The position numbers were made by a program, and so were the translations under genes. Positions 9,601-17,096 of a stretch of DNA of 64,000 nucleotides are shown here, in pieces (positions within the stretch are counted from its first letter, which is position 1; the number at the start of each line of letters is the position of its first letter). Origin of the DNA: Spirosoma utsteinense (GTDB taxonomy: Bacteria; Bacteroidota; Bacteroidia; Cytophagales; Spirosomataceae); NCBI RefSeq assembly GCF_014282275.1, contig NZ_VFIA01000019.1, forward strand, positions 62,001 through 126,000. The letters are read 5' to 3'. The notes beneath the pieces are model-generated. The model made no database searches, had not been told where the DNA came from, and saw only the letters and a list, made by a program, of their open reading frames with translations.

Positions 9601-9720
9601 TATTCGAACAATGCTACGCAAAGCAACCAGATCCAGGTTGGGCAAGCGGGCACTGGCATCGTACAACGTAATGCGGCTCCCCCACGACAGTTTCAGTTTG
9701 GGGTGCGGTACCTGTTTTGA
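6664..9720 (+). CDS. TonB-dependent outer-membrane receptor, Oar-like
   Basis: Outer-membrane receptor of 1018 aa. Signal peptide to about residue 20 (VRAFAQ), then a carboxypeptidase-regulatory-like beta domain (about 22-110), a plug domain (about 125-245, including VEELPVEGRD and LIDGMDNNERF), and a 22-strand-type beta-barrel ending in FQFGVRYLF with a terminal aromatic residue, as needed for outer-membrane assembly. The plug style (ELPVEGRDITRVLYRLPNVS, GNGIVNITSKSGSN) matches the Oar/TonB_dep group that moves large or unknown substrates, not the SusC group; no SusD partner follows. A TACGTTTC -7-like element at 6628-6635 is 28 nt upstream. The substrate is unknown. Confidence 0.92.
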   Translation: MRKLFMLWLLASLSVRAFAQTADLDVTVRELTRQQAAVGQTIYLENPSIGFSQSARTDANGKVLFRSLSLNGTYRLYTKENDTYLESSAENIDLRANFRRGVTLLLPTKREINLTEVKVSTSASRINTTNAEVSSELTSKQVEELPVEGRDITRVLYRLPNVSQATGFFAEAPNVSINGANALFNNYLIDGMDNNERFLGGQKFAIPVGFVRNVSVLTNNYSVEFGNTGNGIVNITSKSGSNQTTGEVFLLSRPGAVIDAQTSYPLRDLSGNQVKDGFARYQGGFGIGGALVKNKTFYYLNVEHTTDVKDNLLTSPQLGVNETVRGTNRFTYISGKIDQFWTDRFKSSLRVNVGQVAVGRQAGGLTGGTTFPSAANAQDRNSVLIASRNTYTTDRFASETNVQYSSFRWNYARAENPDSPDVTVRDPSGQGIAYIGHPGYLFDSHENTVQVQQKFSFYRGNHTFRAGAEVISARHRLFGGGNPNGSYTVQLNAGQLASLRERGVGAAISPVDLPADAQVVGYAVELRPASFGTTQNIFTAYVEDQISAGPRLNLTLGVRYDYDNLSKGGAASGDFNNVAPRASVNYKLTGRAALRGGVGIFYDKILYSVYSDALAQNNTGTDFKRQLQYFVETGALPATTNIDRVTFNGNQSVGSTNNAGVPIRYLQGPSAETFAGQRNLFSSERRILNPNGYANPYTFQSTVGYQYQVSDKMLFYADVVYNESYNLFRTTNLNAPAAWDYALSAERGIARSTDAANLTRPLPIVNGAGVIGGQTLTGVAQSVVMTEDKGWSRYTALSVNLQKDRASDVYAYRLIYTLSRLYNDTEDINFRAMDANNFAAEWGPSVNDRRHIINGIFNYYIGQRLTATVAALLQSGQPINRIPNGANYVVVNQNLNPVLNGNGQRITSADLNGDGTAFGDAYNGSTDRQPGESRNADRLPWSKVVDLSVQYNLPIGNESRRFEIRADVFNLLNTNNLSGYSNNATQSNQIQVGQAGTGIVQRNAAPPRQFQFGVRYLF

Positions 9721-9842
9721 GTTAAGGCAGTGGCGAACTATAGGTGGTCAGAAGCATCTGAACGGCGCTGATTATCGTACTTATAGATGGCAACCTTCCT
9801 TTCTAAACGTTTTACTTTAATTAGTAATTAGGCGTGTTTAGC

Positions 9843-9871
9843 AGACGGCTCGTTCTCTGAGCGAGCCGTCT
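9843..9871 (+). terminator. Stem-loop after the Oar-like receptor gene
   Basis: Perfect 10-bp stem (AGACGGCTCG at 9843-9852 with its complement at 9862-9871) and a 9-nt loop, followed by CTTAGTTTATATT, a weakly T-rich tail. It sits between the receptor gene and the following lipoprotein gene, and probably separates the two transcripts. Confidence 0.6.
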
Positions 9872-9892
9872 CTTAGTTTATATTGACCCTGT

Positions 9893-11113
9893 ATGCACAC
9901 ATATAGACGACTGCTCACCAATTTATTTCTCCTTTTCCTGACGGCCTGTTCATCCGCTGAGCAGCGCGATCCGGCCACCGTTCTGAGTCAGTCGTGGGCA
10001 CAGATCGAAGCGCGGGGCCGCAATCAGCCGGTCACGCTGATGATGTGGCTCGGCGATCCGTTCATCAACGACTACATGAATAAATACGTCAAGCCGGAGG
10101 TAAAAAAGCGGTATGGTATCGATCTGCAAACAGCGGCCGGGCAGGGTACTCAGGTCGTGCAGACGCTCGTAGCCGAACGGGAGGCCGGTCAGCCAAGCCA
10201 GATCGATATGGCCTGGATCAATGGTGAAACGTTTTACCAGCTTCGCCAGATCGACGGACTGCTCGGGCCAATAACCGACAAGATGCCCAACGCCAAATTG
10301 ATCGACTTCACCAATCCCTACATCGGTACGGATTTTCAACAACCTGTGGCGGGTATGGAAGCGCCCTGGGGAAATGTACAGTTAGCCATTATCTACGACG
10401 GGAAGACCGTTCCAAACCCGCCCCGTTCCTTTGCCGAACTACCGGCCTATGTAAAAGCACATCCCGGCCAGTTGACCATCCCAAACGAATTTACGGGTAT
10501 GACACTGCTGAAATCATGGATGATCGCGCTCGCTGGCAATCCCAAACTGTTTCAGGGTAAATTCCGGGAGGAGGTGTACCTCAAGTGGTCAACGGAATTG
10601 TGGAAGCAGGTCAATGCCATCAAACCCTATTTCTGGAAACAGGGGACGACCTTCCCGGAACAGCTGGCTACGCTCCACCAACTGTTTGCCAATGGGGAGG
10701 TGGCCTTCACTTTTTCTGATAACGACGCCGAAGTGGACAACAAGGTGAATCTGGGCTTTTTCCCGAAAACAGCCCGCGCCTATGTTCCCGCACCCGGTAC
10801 GATCCGAAACTCCCACTACCTGGGTATCGTCAAAGGGGCGCAGCACCCGGAAGCGGCCATGCTGGTTGTTAATTTCCTGATGTCGCCCGAAGCGCAATTA
10901 AAGAAGATGGACCCGAACATATGGGGGGATCATACCGTGCTGGATCTTAGCCGATTAACCGCTGGGGATCGATCCAAATTCGAAAATCTACCCACGCGAC
11001 GGTACGCACCGAAACGCGCCGAAATTCAGCATCTGGCGTTTCAGGAGCCCGCCCCGGAATACATGACGCGGTTATTCAAGGATTTTCGGACGTTTGTGAT
11101 CGAAGCGAAGTAG
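9893..11113 (+). CDS. ABC transporter substrate-binding lipoprotein, YnjB-like
   Basis: Lipoprotein of 406 aa with lipobox LTAC (Cys19) after a short hydrophobic signal. The mature part is a type-2 periplasmic binding protein similar in layout to E. coli YnjB: WINGETFYQLR, PWGNVQLAIIYDGK, IPNEFTGMTLLKSWM, VNFLMSPEAQLKKMDPNIWGD. It would capture solute outside the inner membrane and pass it to the two permeases encoded directly downstream (11268 and 12094). The YnjBCD substrate is not established; thiamine or polyamine relatives share the fold. A structured inverted repeat begins one base after the stop codon and fills the gap to the first permease, so transcription of the permeases may be attenuated. 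Confidence 0.88.
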   Translation: MHTYRRLLTNLFLLFLTACSSAEQRDPATVLSQSWAQIEARGRNQPVTLMMWLGDPFINDYMNKYVKPEVKKRYGIDLQTAAGQGTQVVQTLVAEREAGQPSQIDMAWINGETFYQLRQIDGLLGPITDKMPNAKLIDFTNPYIGTDFQQPVAGMEAPWGNVQLAIIYDGKTVPNPPRSFAELPAYVKAHPGQLTIPNEFTGMTLLKSWMIALAGNPKLFQGKFREEVYLKWSTELWKQVNAIKPYFWKQGTTFPEQLATLHQLFANGEVAFTFSDNDAEVDNKVNLGFFPKTARAYVPAPGTIRNSHYLGIVKGAQHPEAAMLVVNFLMSPEAQLKKMDPNIWGDHTVLDLSRLTAGDRSKFENLPTRRYAPKRAEIQHLAFQEPAPEYMTRLFKDFRTFVIEAK

Positions 11114-11254
11114 CCCTGCCAGTGGGCAACGCCCCTGGTAGTGGCTGTAAGCTGGCGATACGTCTATCAAGAAATGACCCCTACCAATGGCGTTGCGGAC
11201 TATTGGCTGAATAAAGACTGAAACCACTACCAGGGGCGTTGCCCACTGGCAGGG
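11114..11254. repeat. Structured palindromic repeat (family A), 31-bp perfect inverted arms plus a degenerate inner copy
   Basis: Arms 11114-11144 and 11224-11254 are exact reverse complements. Each arm can also fold alone: CCAG, GGGC, loop GTT, GCCC, bulged A, CTGG. A third, diverged copy lies between them at about 11177-11207 (CTACCAATGGCGTTGC), in the same direction as the right arm. A related unit occurs at 46739-46772. The element begins directly after the stop codon of the binding-protein gene. Confidence 0.8.
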
Positions 11255-11267
11255 TTGATCGACTCCC

Positions 11268-12104
11268 ATGAACAGAGTTATTTTATCTTTTTACGCCCTG
11301 CTTATCGCTGGCCTGCCGCTAGCGGGTCTGATCAATGCACTGGGGTACAGTGTGGGAATTGGCGGTCCGTTGGCAACGGGTTTTACGACGCAGTACTGGC
11401 AACAGCTATCTACAGAAACGTCCTTACTGGTGTCGCTGGCATTTAGTCTGTATGTAGCCATCTCGTCGGTGGGACTGGCCCTGCTGATTGCGCTGGCCCT
11501 GGTACTGAACCGGCAGCGCATGCTCCGGCGCTGGCCATTCCCGGCGCTGTTGTATGTGCCCCTGCTGTTTCCGTCGCTCGTAGTGGCGTTTTATCTGTTT
11601 CAGTTGCTAAGTGGATCCGGTTGGATCTCCCGGATGGTGGTTGCCCTTGGCCTGACCCAGACACCGGCTGATTTCCCGAATTTGATTCAGGACGGGGCCG
11701 GACTGGGAATCATCAGCGCGCAGGTGGTGATGGCCTTTCCGCTCTTCACCCTGTTGTTCGACGGCCTTTATACCGATGCCCGTCTGGACGAGCTACGGAG
11801 CCTTACCCGAACGCTGGGGGCGTCGGAGGGGCAGTTCAACCGGAAAGTGGCCGCGCCAATTCTGCTGCGCCGGGCTGCGCCAACGCTGGTGCTGTATGCC
11901 ATTGCCGTACTGGGCGCTTATGACGTTCCGCTGTTACTGGGCCGCAACTACCCGCAAATGTTATCGGTATTTATCACGGCCCGTCTCCAGCGGTTCGACC
12001 TGGCCGATCTGCCCATGGGTTACCTGATCGGCTTTCTGCTGACGGTTGGGCTCATGATCGTGATTTACCGAACAACCCGATGGACCCAACGGCATGCGCT
12101 CTAA
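11268..12104 (+). CDS. ABC transporter permease, first subunit (YnjC N-half-like)
   Basis: Inner-membrane permease of 278 aa with about six hydrophobic segments. The binding-protein-dependent transport (BPD) loop that contacts the ATPase is visible as LRSLTRTLGASEGQFNRKVAAPILLRR near 178-205, with the core EAA-type pattern TLGAS...F.K...P. E. coli YnjC carries two permease halves in one chain; here they are two genes. The next permease gene starts inside this one (11-bp overlap, 12094-12104), which implies translational coupling. The neighbour upstream is the YnjB-like lipoprotein. The substrate is unknown. Confidence 0.88.
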   Translation: MNRVILSFYALLIAGLPLAGLINALGYSVGIGGPLATGFTTQYWQQLSTETSLLVSLAFSLYVAISSVGLALLIALALVLNRQRMLRRWPFPALLYVPLLFPSLVVAFYLFQLLSGSGWISRMVVALGLTQTPADFPNLIQDGAGLGIISAQVVMAFPLFTLLFDGLYTDARLDELRSLTRTLGASEGQFNRKVAAPILLRRAAPTLVLYAIAVLGAYDVPLLLGRNYPQMLSVFITARLQRFDLADLPMGYLIGFLLTVGLMIVIYRTTRWTQRHAL

Positions 12105-12861
12105 CCCCGTCCTGACCAGTATCCTTATCGGTCTGTTCGGCCTGCCACTGGTACTGCTGGCCTTGCTCGCTACGGGGCAGTACTGGCGTTTTCCGGACGT
12201 GCTTCCACCAGGCTACTCCCTCGATGCGCTGGCGCGGGTGATTTCTGCCGAAAGCGATCTGGGAGCCGGGCTGCTGCTGAGCCTGGGTATCGCTACCGTC
12301 GTTTCGGTACTATCCACGGGGCTGGGTTTTGTGTTTTCCCGTGCCGTAGCCCGTACCAGACACCCCGACCGCTGGGTGACGCTGAGTTACCTGCCCTATG
12401 CGCTGCCACCTGTGCTGCTGGCCATAGTCATCCAGCCATTCATTATCCGGCTACACCTGTCGGGTACGGTGATGGGTGTAGGACTGGGATTGCTGATGAT
12501 AACGCTGCCCTTTTGCACGCTGTTCTTTCGATCTTTTTGGGGGAATCAGGCTAGTCAGTACGAGCAGGTAAGCCGGACGCTGGGGTGTACACCTACGCAG
12601 GCGCTCTGGCGGGTGCTGCTGCCGCTGGCCCGCCCATTGCTGGTAACGTGCCTGTTTCAAACGTTTCTGATCGCCTGGTTCGACTTTGGCCTGACCAATT
12701 ACCTCAGCGTCGGTAAAGTCCGGACGCTGACGGTGCAGGTGTTTCTGCTTGTGGGCGAAGCCAACAGTCGGCTGGCCGCCGTGGCGTCGCTCCTGCTGTT
12801 GCTGCCACCGTCGCTGCTGCTCTGGCTGAACCAGCGGGCCATTGCCCGGCGGGTGATCTAG
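12094..12861 (+). CDS. ABC transporter permease, second subunit (YnjC C-half-like)
   Basis: 255 aa, about six membrane segments, with an EAA loop (SRTLGCTPTQALWRVLLPLARP, about residues 162-183) for docking to an ABC ATPase. It overlaps the first permease by 11 bp and so is expected to form a heterodimeric channel with it. No ATPase follows directly: the gene ends 5 bp before the convergent serine hydrolase gene. The best candidate ATPase is the gene at 17097, in the same direction but 4.2 kb away. Confidence 0.87.
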   Translation: MRSNPVLTSILIGLFGLPLVLLALLATGQYWRFPDVLPPGYSLDALARVISAESDLGAGLLLSLGIATVVSVLSTGLGFVFSRAVARTRHPDRWVTLSYLPYALPPVLLAIVIQPFIIRLHLSGTVMGVGLGLLMITLPFCTLFFRSFWGNQASQYEQVSRTLGCTPTQALWRVLLPLARPLLVTCLFQTFLIAWFDFGLTNYLSVGKVRTLTVQVFLLVGEANSRLAAVASLLLLLPPSLLLWLNQRAIARRVI

Positions 12862-12866
12862 CTGCT

Positions 12867-14747
12867 TTACAACGCCCAGATTCGGATGGCGAGCCATCCA
12901 TTGGCGATCATAAACCCGGTCAGGTAGCCGCCCGCCAGCAGAATCACGATCAAATAGCTTTTCAACGCCCGGTTAGTGAGTTGGCGCCACTGCAACACCA
13001 GCAGTACGAGAGCCGCCAGGAGGCAAATCGGGAATAGCAGCGTACCGATGAAGACGAGCCAGGAGTCGAACAACATGCTCGTTCCCTGGATAATGTGCTG
13101 GTCGAGACCCGACAGCCCAATGATAACGGCAACTGCCAGCATCGCAAAGCCAAGGGCGGGCAGCAGCCGTAGCCAGGCCGTAGGTCGCCGGATCTTTCCC
13201 AGGAGCAGACCTGCCAGCCAGACCGCCCCTGTTATGAGGGAACTCGCCATGATGAGTACACTGATGAGTAACAGAACGAGCGGTGCCCAGGCCTCCAGTG
13301 CCGATATCTGCCTGAAATAAAGACCACTTTCCATAATGGCCCTATGGCCGTCGGAGTCGGTGACGAATGCGCCGGTCGGTTGGTTACTCCAGGCCATCCG
13401 GAAGGTGGTTGGCCCGGTCGGCTGTAATTGTATCGATGGGCCAAGCAGGAGCGTTTCGGTGAGCGTGTTGCCTGCTTTCTGCAATCGGAACCGGACCCGT
13501 AACTGCTCAATAATCCCGGTAATTCGGTTTTGCGGACTGTCGAACCGGTAATACCCCAGAAATGGCTCGACGGCGTTGGCCTCCAATGGATATAGAACTG
13601 GTTTATCGGGCGTAGCTGATTGCGTCAGAAAGTGTCGTATGATGGTTTCAACGGGACCAATATCCTGATGCGTAGTAAAGGCATAGGCATAACCAACTCC
13701 CAACTCACGATTGTAGCCCATGGAGGAAACAAAAGCGCCAATGCTTCCTTTGTGCCCATGAAACACAAAACCGTCGGGTCCGCCTGTGGCTTCGTTGCCT
13801 AGTCCGTAGCCCACCTTTACTCCTGCGCGGGCGGCTAACGTAGTGTGCGGAATTTCCGTTTCGTCGAGTACCTTACGCGACAGGTAGGACCGACCCGCCG
13901 GGGTTTTCCATCCGTTCAGGTACAACCGTAAACAGGCTGCCATATCGGACGCGCTGGCGTTGAGCGAGCCATTTCCTCCCTGATAAAGCGGCAGAAACGG
14001 CACGGGCTGGTAATGATCATTCTGCCAGAAATAGCCCTGAGCGTATCGCCTGGAAGCATCCGGCCGAAGTTGTACAGTGGCATTCGGCATACCCATGGGC
14101 CGGAATACGGCTTCGGTCATGTACTGTTCCCATGGCTTTCCCGACAGTTTTTCGATCAGGTAAGCAGCCACATTGTAGCCGGTGTTTACGTAGGAGTGCC
14201 GTTCGCCGGGTTTCCAGCGGGAATGCAGCGAGGGAGCGAAGAATTGTACCGCTTCCAGACCCCGCAGATCGGTTGAACCGAAATTTTGCGCCTTGTTGGG
14301 TGTCTTGTCACTGAAACCAGCGGTGTGTTCGAGCAAATGAATGACGCGTACCGGGTGGGTCGACTCCCAGGGATTGTCGATGGGCAGTTCGGGGGCTAGT
14401 GACCGGACTGGATCGTCAAGTTTTAGTTTTCCCGCCTGCACCAGGTTCAGGATACCGAGGGCCGTGAACAGCTTTGTGATCGAGCCCATGCGGAACAGGT
14501 GGTTGTCATCGACAGGACGTTTCCGACCAACATCGGCATAGCCCAGTCCCCCGGCATACAGCACCGAATCGCGGGTGGTCAGTACGAGCATCATACCTGG
14601 TATATGCTGCTGGTGCATGACTTGCCGGAGGGTATCTTTCAGTTGGGCCAGCGTCTGAACAGGAGGGCGCAATGACTGGGCCGGGGCCGGTAAAAAAAGG
14701 CATAGCCATAGCATACCGGCCCATAAGCCCGTTGGTAAACGATTCAT
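12867..14747 (-). CDS. Serine hydrolase, beta-lactamase (class C/PBP-like) family, membrane anchored
   Basis: 626 aa. Signal peptide to about residue 24 (PAPAQS), then a periplasmic beta-lactamase/D-aminopeptidase-type domain. All three active-site elements are present: S89-x-x-K92 (SITK), Y186-x-N188 (YVN) and H331-K-G333 (HKG). A beta-rich segment (about 365-480) follows, then about five C-terminal membrane helices to the end. Such proteins hydrolyse D-Ala peptides, esters or related substrates; real antibiotic hydrolysis is not implied. It is the last gene of a minus-strand set with a PadR regulator and a small membrane protein (27-nt gap), so its expression is probably under PadR control. 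Confidence 0.88.
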   Translation of the reverse strand: MNRLPTGLWAGMLWLCLFLPAPAQSLRPPVQTLAQLKDTLRQVMHQQHIPGMMLVLTTRDSVLYAGGLGYADVGRKRPVDDNHLFRMGSITKLFTALGILNLVQAGKLKLDDPVRSLAPELPIDNPWESTHPVRVIHLLEHTAGFSDKTPNKAQNFGSTDLRGLEAVQFFAPSLHSRWKPGERHSYVNTGYNVAAYLIEKLSGKPWEQYMTEAVFRPMGMPNATVQLRPDASRRYAQGYFWQNDHYQPVPFLPLYQGGNGSLNASASDMAACLRLYLNGWKTPAGRSYLSRKVLDETEIPHTTLAARAGVKVGYGLGNEATGGPDGFVFHGHKGSIGAFVSSMGYNRELGVGYAYAFTTHQDIGPVETIIRHFLTQSATPDKPVLYPLEANAVEPFLGYYRFDSPQNRITGIIEQLRVRFRLQKAGNTLTETLLLGPSIQLQPTGPTTFRMAWSNQPTGAFVTDSDGHRAIMESGLYFRQISALEAWAPLVLLLISVLIMASSLITGAVWLAGLLLGKIRRPTAWLRLLPALGFAMLAVAVIIGLSGLDQHIIQGTSMLFDSWLVFIGTLLFPICLLAALVLLVLQWRQLTNRALKSYLIVILLAGGYLTGFMIANGWLAIRIWAL

Positions 14748-14774
14748 ACAGATAGGGAAAAGGGTGGATTCTGT

Positions 14775-15299
14775 TTAGTGCAGGTTCAGCGTTTGGGTAC
14801 CTTCCTGGTGCAGGTGCCAGTTAAAGCCAACAAAGGTTATGCCCGCCAAACCCGTTAGCCAGACCGCTCCCCACGAGCTGAAGTACGAGAACGTACCGTG
14901 ACCTACCATGTGCATGACCGCCATCAGCAGCATACATAAACTAAGTGTCATGATCGTTGCGTTGCGGAGGTTCTGGGGATAAGCCTGCCGCAGGGCGTAA
15001 GCACCATAGGCTTTGTTCCGGAACTCGAACACAATATCGTCCTTGCTGGCCTTCTCAAGCCGCGATCCACGCAGACCCAGCTCCCGCTGGTAGGTTTGCC
15101 GAAGCTCACGGACCACCCCGGCATTGACTTCGAGCAGGGCTTTGTCCATGGCCGACTCGAACGGCAGGCCAATCCACATGTAATGTTCAACTTCGCAGGC
15201 GAGGTGATCGAGGAGTTCATCGATCAGGGCAGCGTTGGGGCAGGTCCGGATGAGGTGATCGTGGAGCCGGGCTACCTGTTGCGGGTTTAGTGTTTCCAT
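14775..15299 (-). CDS. Membrane protein with a TonB-N-terminus-like RNKxYGAY motif, PadR-linked
   Basis: 174 aa. Residues 1-75 are a helical domain (LIDELLDHLACEVEHYM, then FESAMDKALLEV) of the type found next to PadR regulators and as a prefix on some Bacteroidota permeases. Residues 87-107 read DIVFEFRNKAYGAYALR, closely resembling the segment just before the membrane anchor in many Bacteroidota TonB proteins. Two to three hydrophobic helices follow, but there is no periplasmic TonB domain. It lies 13 nt after the padR stop codon and 27 nt before the serine hydrolase gene. Function is not known; a membrane-embedded accessory or sensor for the PadR/serine hydrolase set is a guess. Confidence 0.7.
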   Translation of the reverse strand: METLNPQQVARLHDHLIRTCPNAALIDELLDHLACEVEHYMWIGLPFESAMDKALLEVNAGVVRELRQTYQRELGLRGSRLEKASKDDIVFEFRNKAYGAYALRQAYPQNLRNATIMTLSLCMLLMAVMHMVGHGTFSYFSSWGAVWLTGLAGITFVGFNWHLHQEGTQTLNLH

Positions 15300-15312
15300 G
15301 AACGTAGCTGAT

Positions 15313-15663
15313 TTATTTGGTAAGGGCCAGGGTAGGGGATTGCAGCAGTGACCGCATCATCTCCACGAAGCGTTCAAATTCCGACACTTTCTGCTGAGCC
15401 GTTTCGGTACCACTGGGTGTGAGGGCATAATACTTGCGGGTTCGTCCGTCGACCTCGACAGACTCGGTCATGAGCAGGCCTTCCTGTTCCAGTTTGTGCA
15501 AAATCGGGTAAAGCGCTCCAAATGTGAGCAAGAGCTGCCCCTGTGTACGCTCTTTTACCGCCTGAGTAATCTCGTATCCATACATGCGCTCCCGGTTGGC
15601 CAGCAGATTCAGGACGATGGTTTTGAGGGTGCCGCGTAAAAATTCGCTGTTCGTTTGCTCCAT
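15313..15663 (-). CDS. PadR-family transcriptional regulator
   Basis: Winged-helix repressor of 116 aa from the ATG at 15663 (MEQTNSEFLRGTL); an in-frame ATG at 15684 would add seven residues, but the family N-terminus fits the shorter form. The PadR pattern is clear: LLANRERMYGYEITQAVKE, then the recognition helix/wing LTFGALYPILHKLEQEGLL and RKYYALTPSG, with a C-terminal dimerisation helix. It heads the minus-strand set with the membrane protein and the serine hydrolase. An AT-rich palindrome at 15699-15721, 35 nt upstream, is the probable operator. The effector is unknown. Confidence 0.9.
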   Translation of the reverse strand: MEQTNSEFLRGTLKTIVLNLLANRERMYGYEITQAVKERTQGQLLLTFGALYPILHKLEQEGLLMTESVEVDGRTRKYYALTPSGTETAQQKVSEFERFVEMMRSLLQSPTLALTK

Positions 15664-15698
15664 CGGGTAGAGAAATTGGTACATTGATGAAGCGAATA

Positions 15699-15721
15699 TA
15701 TGTATAAGATTCTTATATATA
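15699..15721. promoter_or_regulatory. Candidate PadR operator palindrome between divergent genes
   Basis: TATGTATAAG (15699-15708), spacer ATT, CTTATATATA (15712-15721): 10-bp arms with one mismatch. It lies between padR and the divergent gene at 15779. ATGTATA-rich palindromes are typical PadR targets, so autoregulation, and possibly control of the divergent operon, is inferred. Confidence 0.6.
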
Positions 15722-15778
15722 AAAATCGATTCGGCTCAATGTTCATTAATCTTTCTTCGCTGGTTGTCTTATAGGCCT

Positions 15779-16399
15779 ATGCTCAATGCGCTTATCATCT
15801 CCAACAACATTGTTGGCCTGACGGATTATTACGTTTCCAACGACCTCGTGACGTATACCATCGCTCACGTCAGCGGGCATTTTAACCCTGACCTTACGCC
15901 CTACGATGTACTGGTGGTACCCAATGGCTCCGACCATATTGCCATGCTCAGGATCAAGGATAAGGTGCGGGCCTTTCTGGACGAAGGCAAGGCGGTTATA
16001 TGCTCCGATGGGTGGTTCACCAGTTGGGTGCCCGGTAATCAATGGGTAATGGACAACACAAAGCGGACGATGGACACGCGCTATTTCCTCAAAACCGACG
16101 CCTATAAGCTATTGGCTGATGTCGACATCGATGAATTGATCTACTCGCACGGGATGACGGGTTGGTGGGCCTGCGGCTACATCGACGCAGCCCCCGGAGC
16201 CGATGTGGTTGTGGAAGATACCTGGCAGCGACCGATTGTTGTGCTGGATGAGGTGAGCACTGCCGGCATACTTTTTCTGACCGCCAGCGGACCATTGGCC
16301 GATGTAACGCATGCGGGTGAAAAGGAGGTAGCGCTGGTTAAGCTCTACCGAAATTTTATGCGTATGCTGGTCTCCCGAAATGAATTGATTTCCCGCTAA
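15779..16399 (+). CDS. Class I glutamine-amidotransferase-fold (ThuA/BPL_N-like) protein, first of a tandem pair
   Basis: About 206 aa from the ATG at 15779 (a TTG at 15764 is possible but less likely). No signal peptide. The start (LNALIISNNIVGL), the central FNPDLTPYDVLVVPNGSDH and the following FLDEGKAVICSDGWFT have the alternating-strand layout of class I amidotransferase-fold proteins. A cysteine in ICSDG (about residue 77) lies where such folds place a nucleophile, but the usual GxCxG elbow is not evident, so catalysis is unproven. Other notable stretches are GWWACGYIDAAP and TASGPL. It is 12 bp from the next gene, which has the same fold, and the set ends with an ABC ATPase. The function is not recognised. 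Confidence 0.6.
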   Translation: MLNALIISNNIVGLTDYYVSNDLVTYTIAHVSGHFNPDLTPYDVLVVPNGSDHIAMLRIKDKVRAFLDEGKAVICSDGWFTSWVPGNQWVMDNTKRTMDTRYFLKTDAYKLLADVDIDELIYSHGMTGWWACGYIDAAPGADVVVEDTWQRPIVVLDEVSTAGILFLTASGPLADVTHAGEKEVALVKLYRNFMRMLVSRNELISR

Positions 16400-16411
16400 C
16401 CCTATCCGTTT

Positions 16412-17065
16412 ATGCAAACGATTGGCTTGATCTTCAATGGCGTATGGTCGCATTATGCTATGGCGACGGCACCCAAATACCGCGCTATTTATAAACTGAT
16501 CTATATCTATGATCTCGATGTCGCGGCTATCGAAGGGCTTGAGGCACTGGTTATTCCGTTTCAGTCGAACCAGGCCGAACTGGTTGCCCGAAAGAGCGTG
16601 ATTTATAATTTTCTAAGTCAGGGGAAAAAGGTATTCGTGGAAGGCGACAGCACCGCCGACTGGCTCGATGCCCAGTGGGAAGACCGGCCCGTCAATAATT
16701 ACTGGTGGGTAGACAATCCGGATAACCCCCCTGTTTCAGAAACAAATTATGACCATCCCGTTTATCGGGGTCTGACGCCCCGGCAGGCCTGCTGGCATAC
16801 TCATGGCGTTTACACCCGCATTCCCGACTACGCCGACATTGTTCAGTCAACCCCCGAAGGAGAGGTGATTTCGTGGGAAACGAACCGGTATGGCGGAACG
16901 CTGTTTGCGACGACCCTCGACCCGATTGTGGAGCATGGTGTGCAGCAGATCAGCCACCTCGATCACTACGTCGACCGCCTGACCGAATGGCTCTCGGGCA
17001 TCAAACCGGCCCCCGGTAAGATGACCATCGAAAAAGACCTGTACGGAGAAGGCGCGCTGGTGTAG
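16412..17065 (+). CDS. ThuA-like amidotransferase-fold protein, second of a tandem pair
   Basis: 217 aa, soluble, no signal. The N-terminal layout (MQTIGLIFNGVWSHY, GLEALVIPFQSNQ, FLSQGKKVFVEGDS) matches the preceding protein, and both share a Trp-rich acidic stretch (DWLDAQWED versus WFTSWVPGN), which suggests an old duplication. The C-terminal half (HPVYRGL, CWHTHGVYTRI, SWETNRYGGTLFATTLDP) resembles ThuA-type proteins that act on or near carbohydrates. No obvious nucleophilic Cys elbow is present, so it may be a binding rather than catalytic protein. The gene ends 4 bp before the GTG alternative start of the ABC ATPase. The role is unknown; linkage to transport is inferred from position. 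Confidence 0.6.
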   Translation: MQTIGLIFNGVWSHYAMATAPKYRAIYKLIYIYDLDVAAIEGLEALVIPFQSNQAELVARKSVIYNFLSQGKKVFVEGDSTADWLDAQWEDRPVNNYWWVDNPDNPPVSETNYDHPVYRGLTPRQACWHTHGVYTRIPDYADIVQSTPEGEVISWETNRYGGTLFATTLDPIVEHGVQQISHLDHYVDRLTEWLSGIKPAPGKMTIEKDLYGEGALV

Positions 17066-17096
17066 TTTTGTGATCGATCGAACGACTATCGCACTT

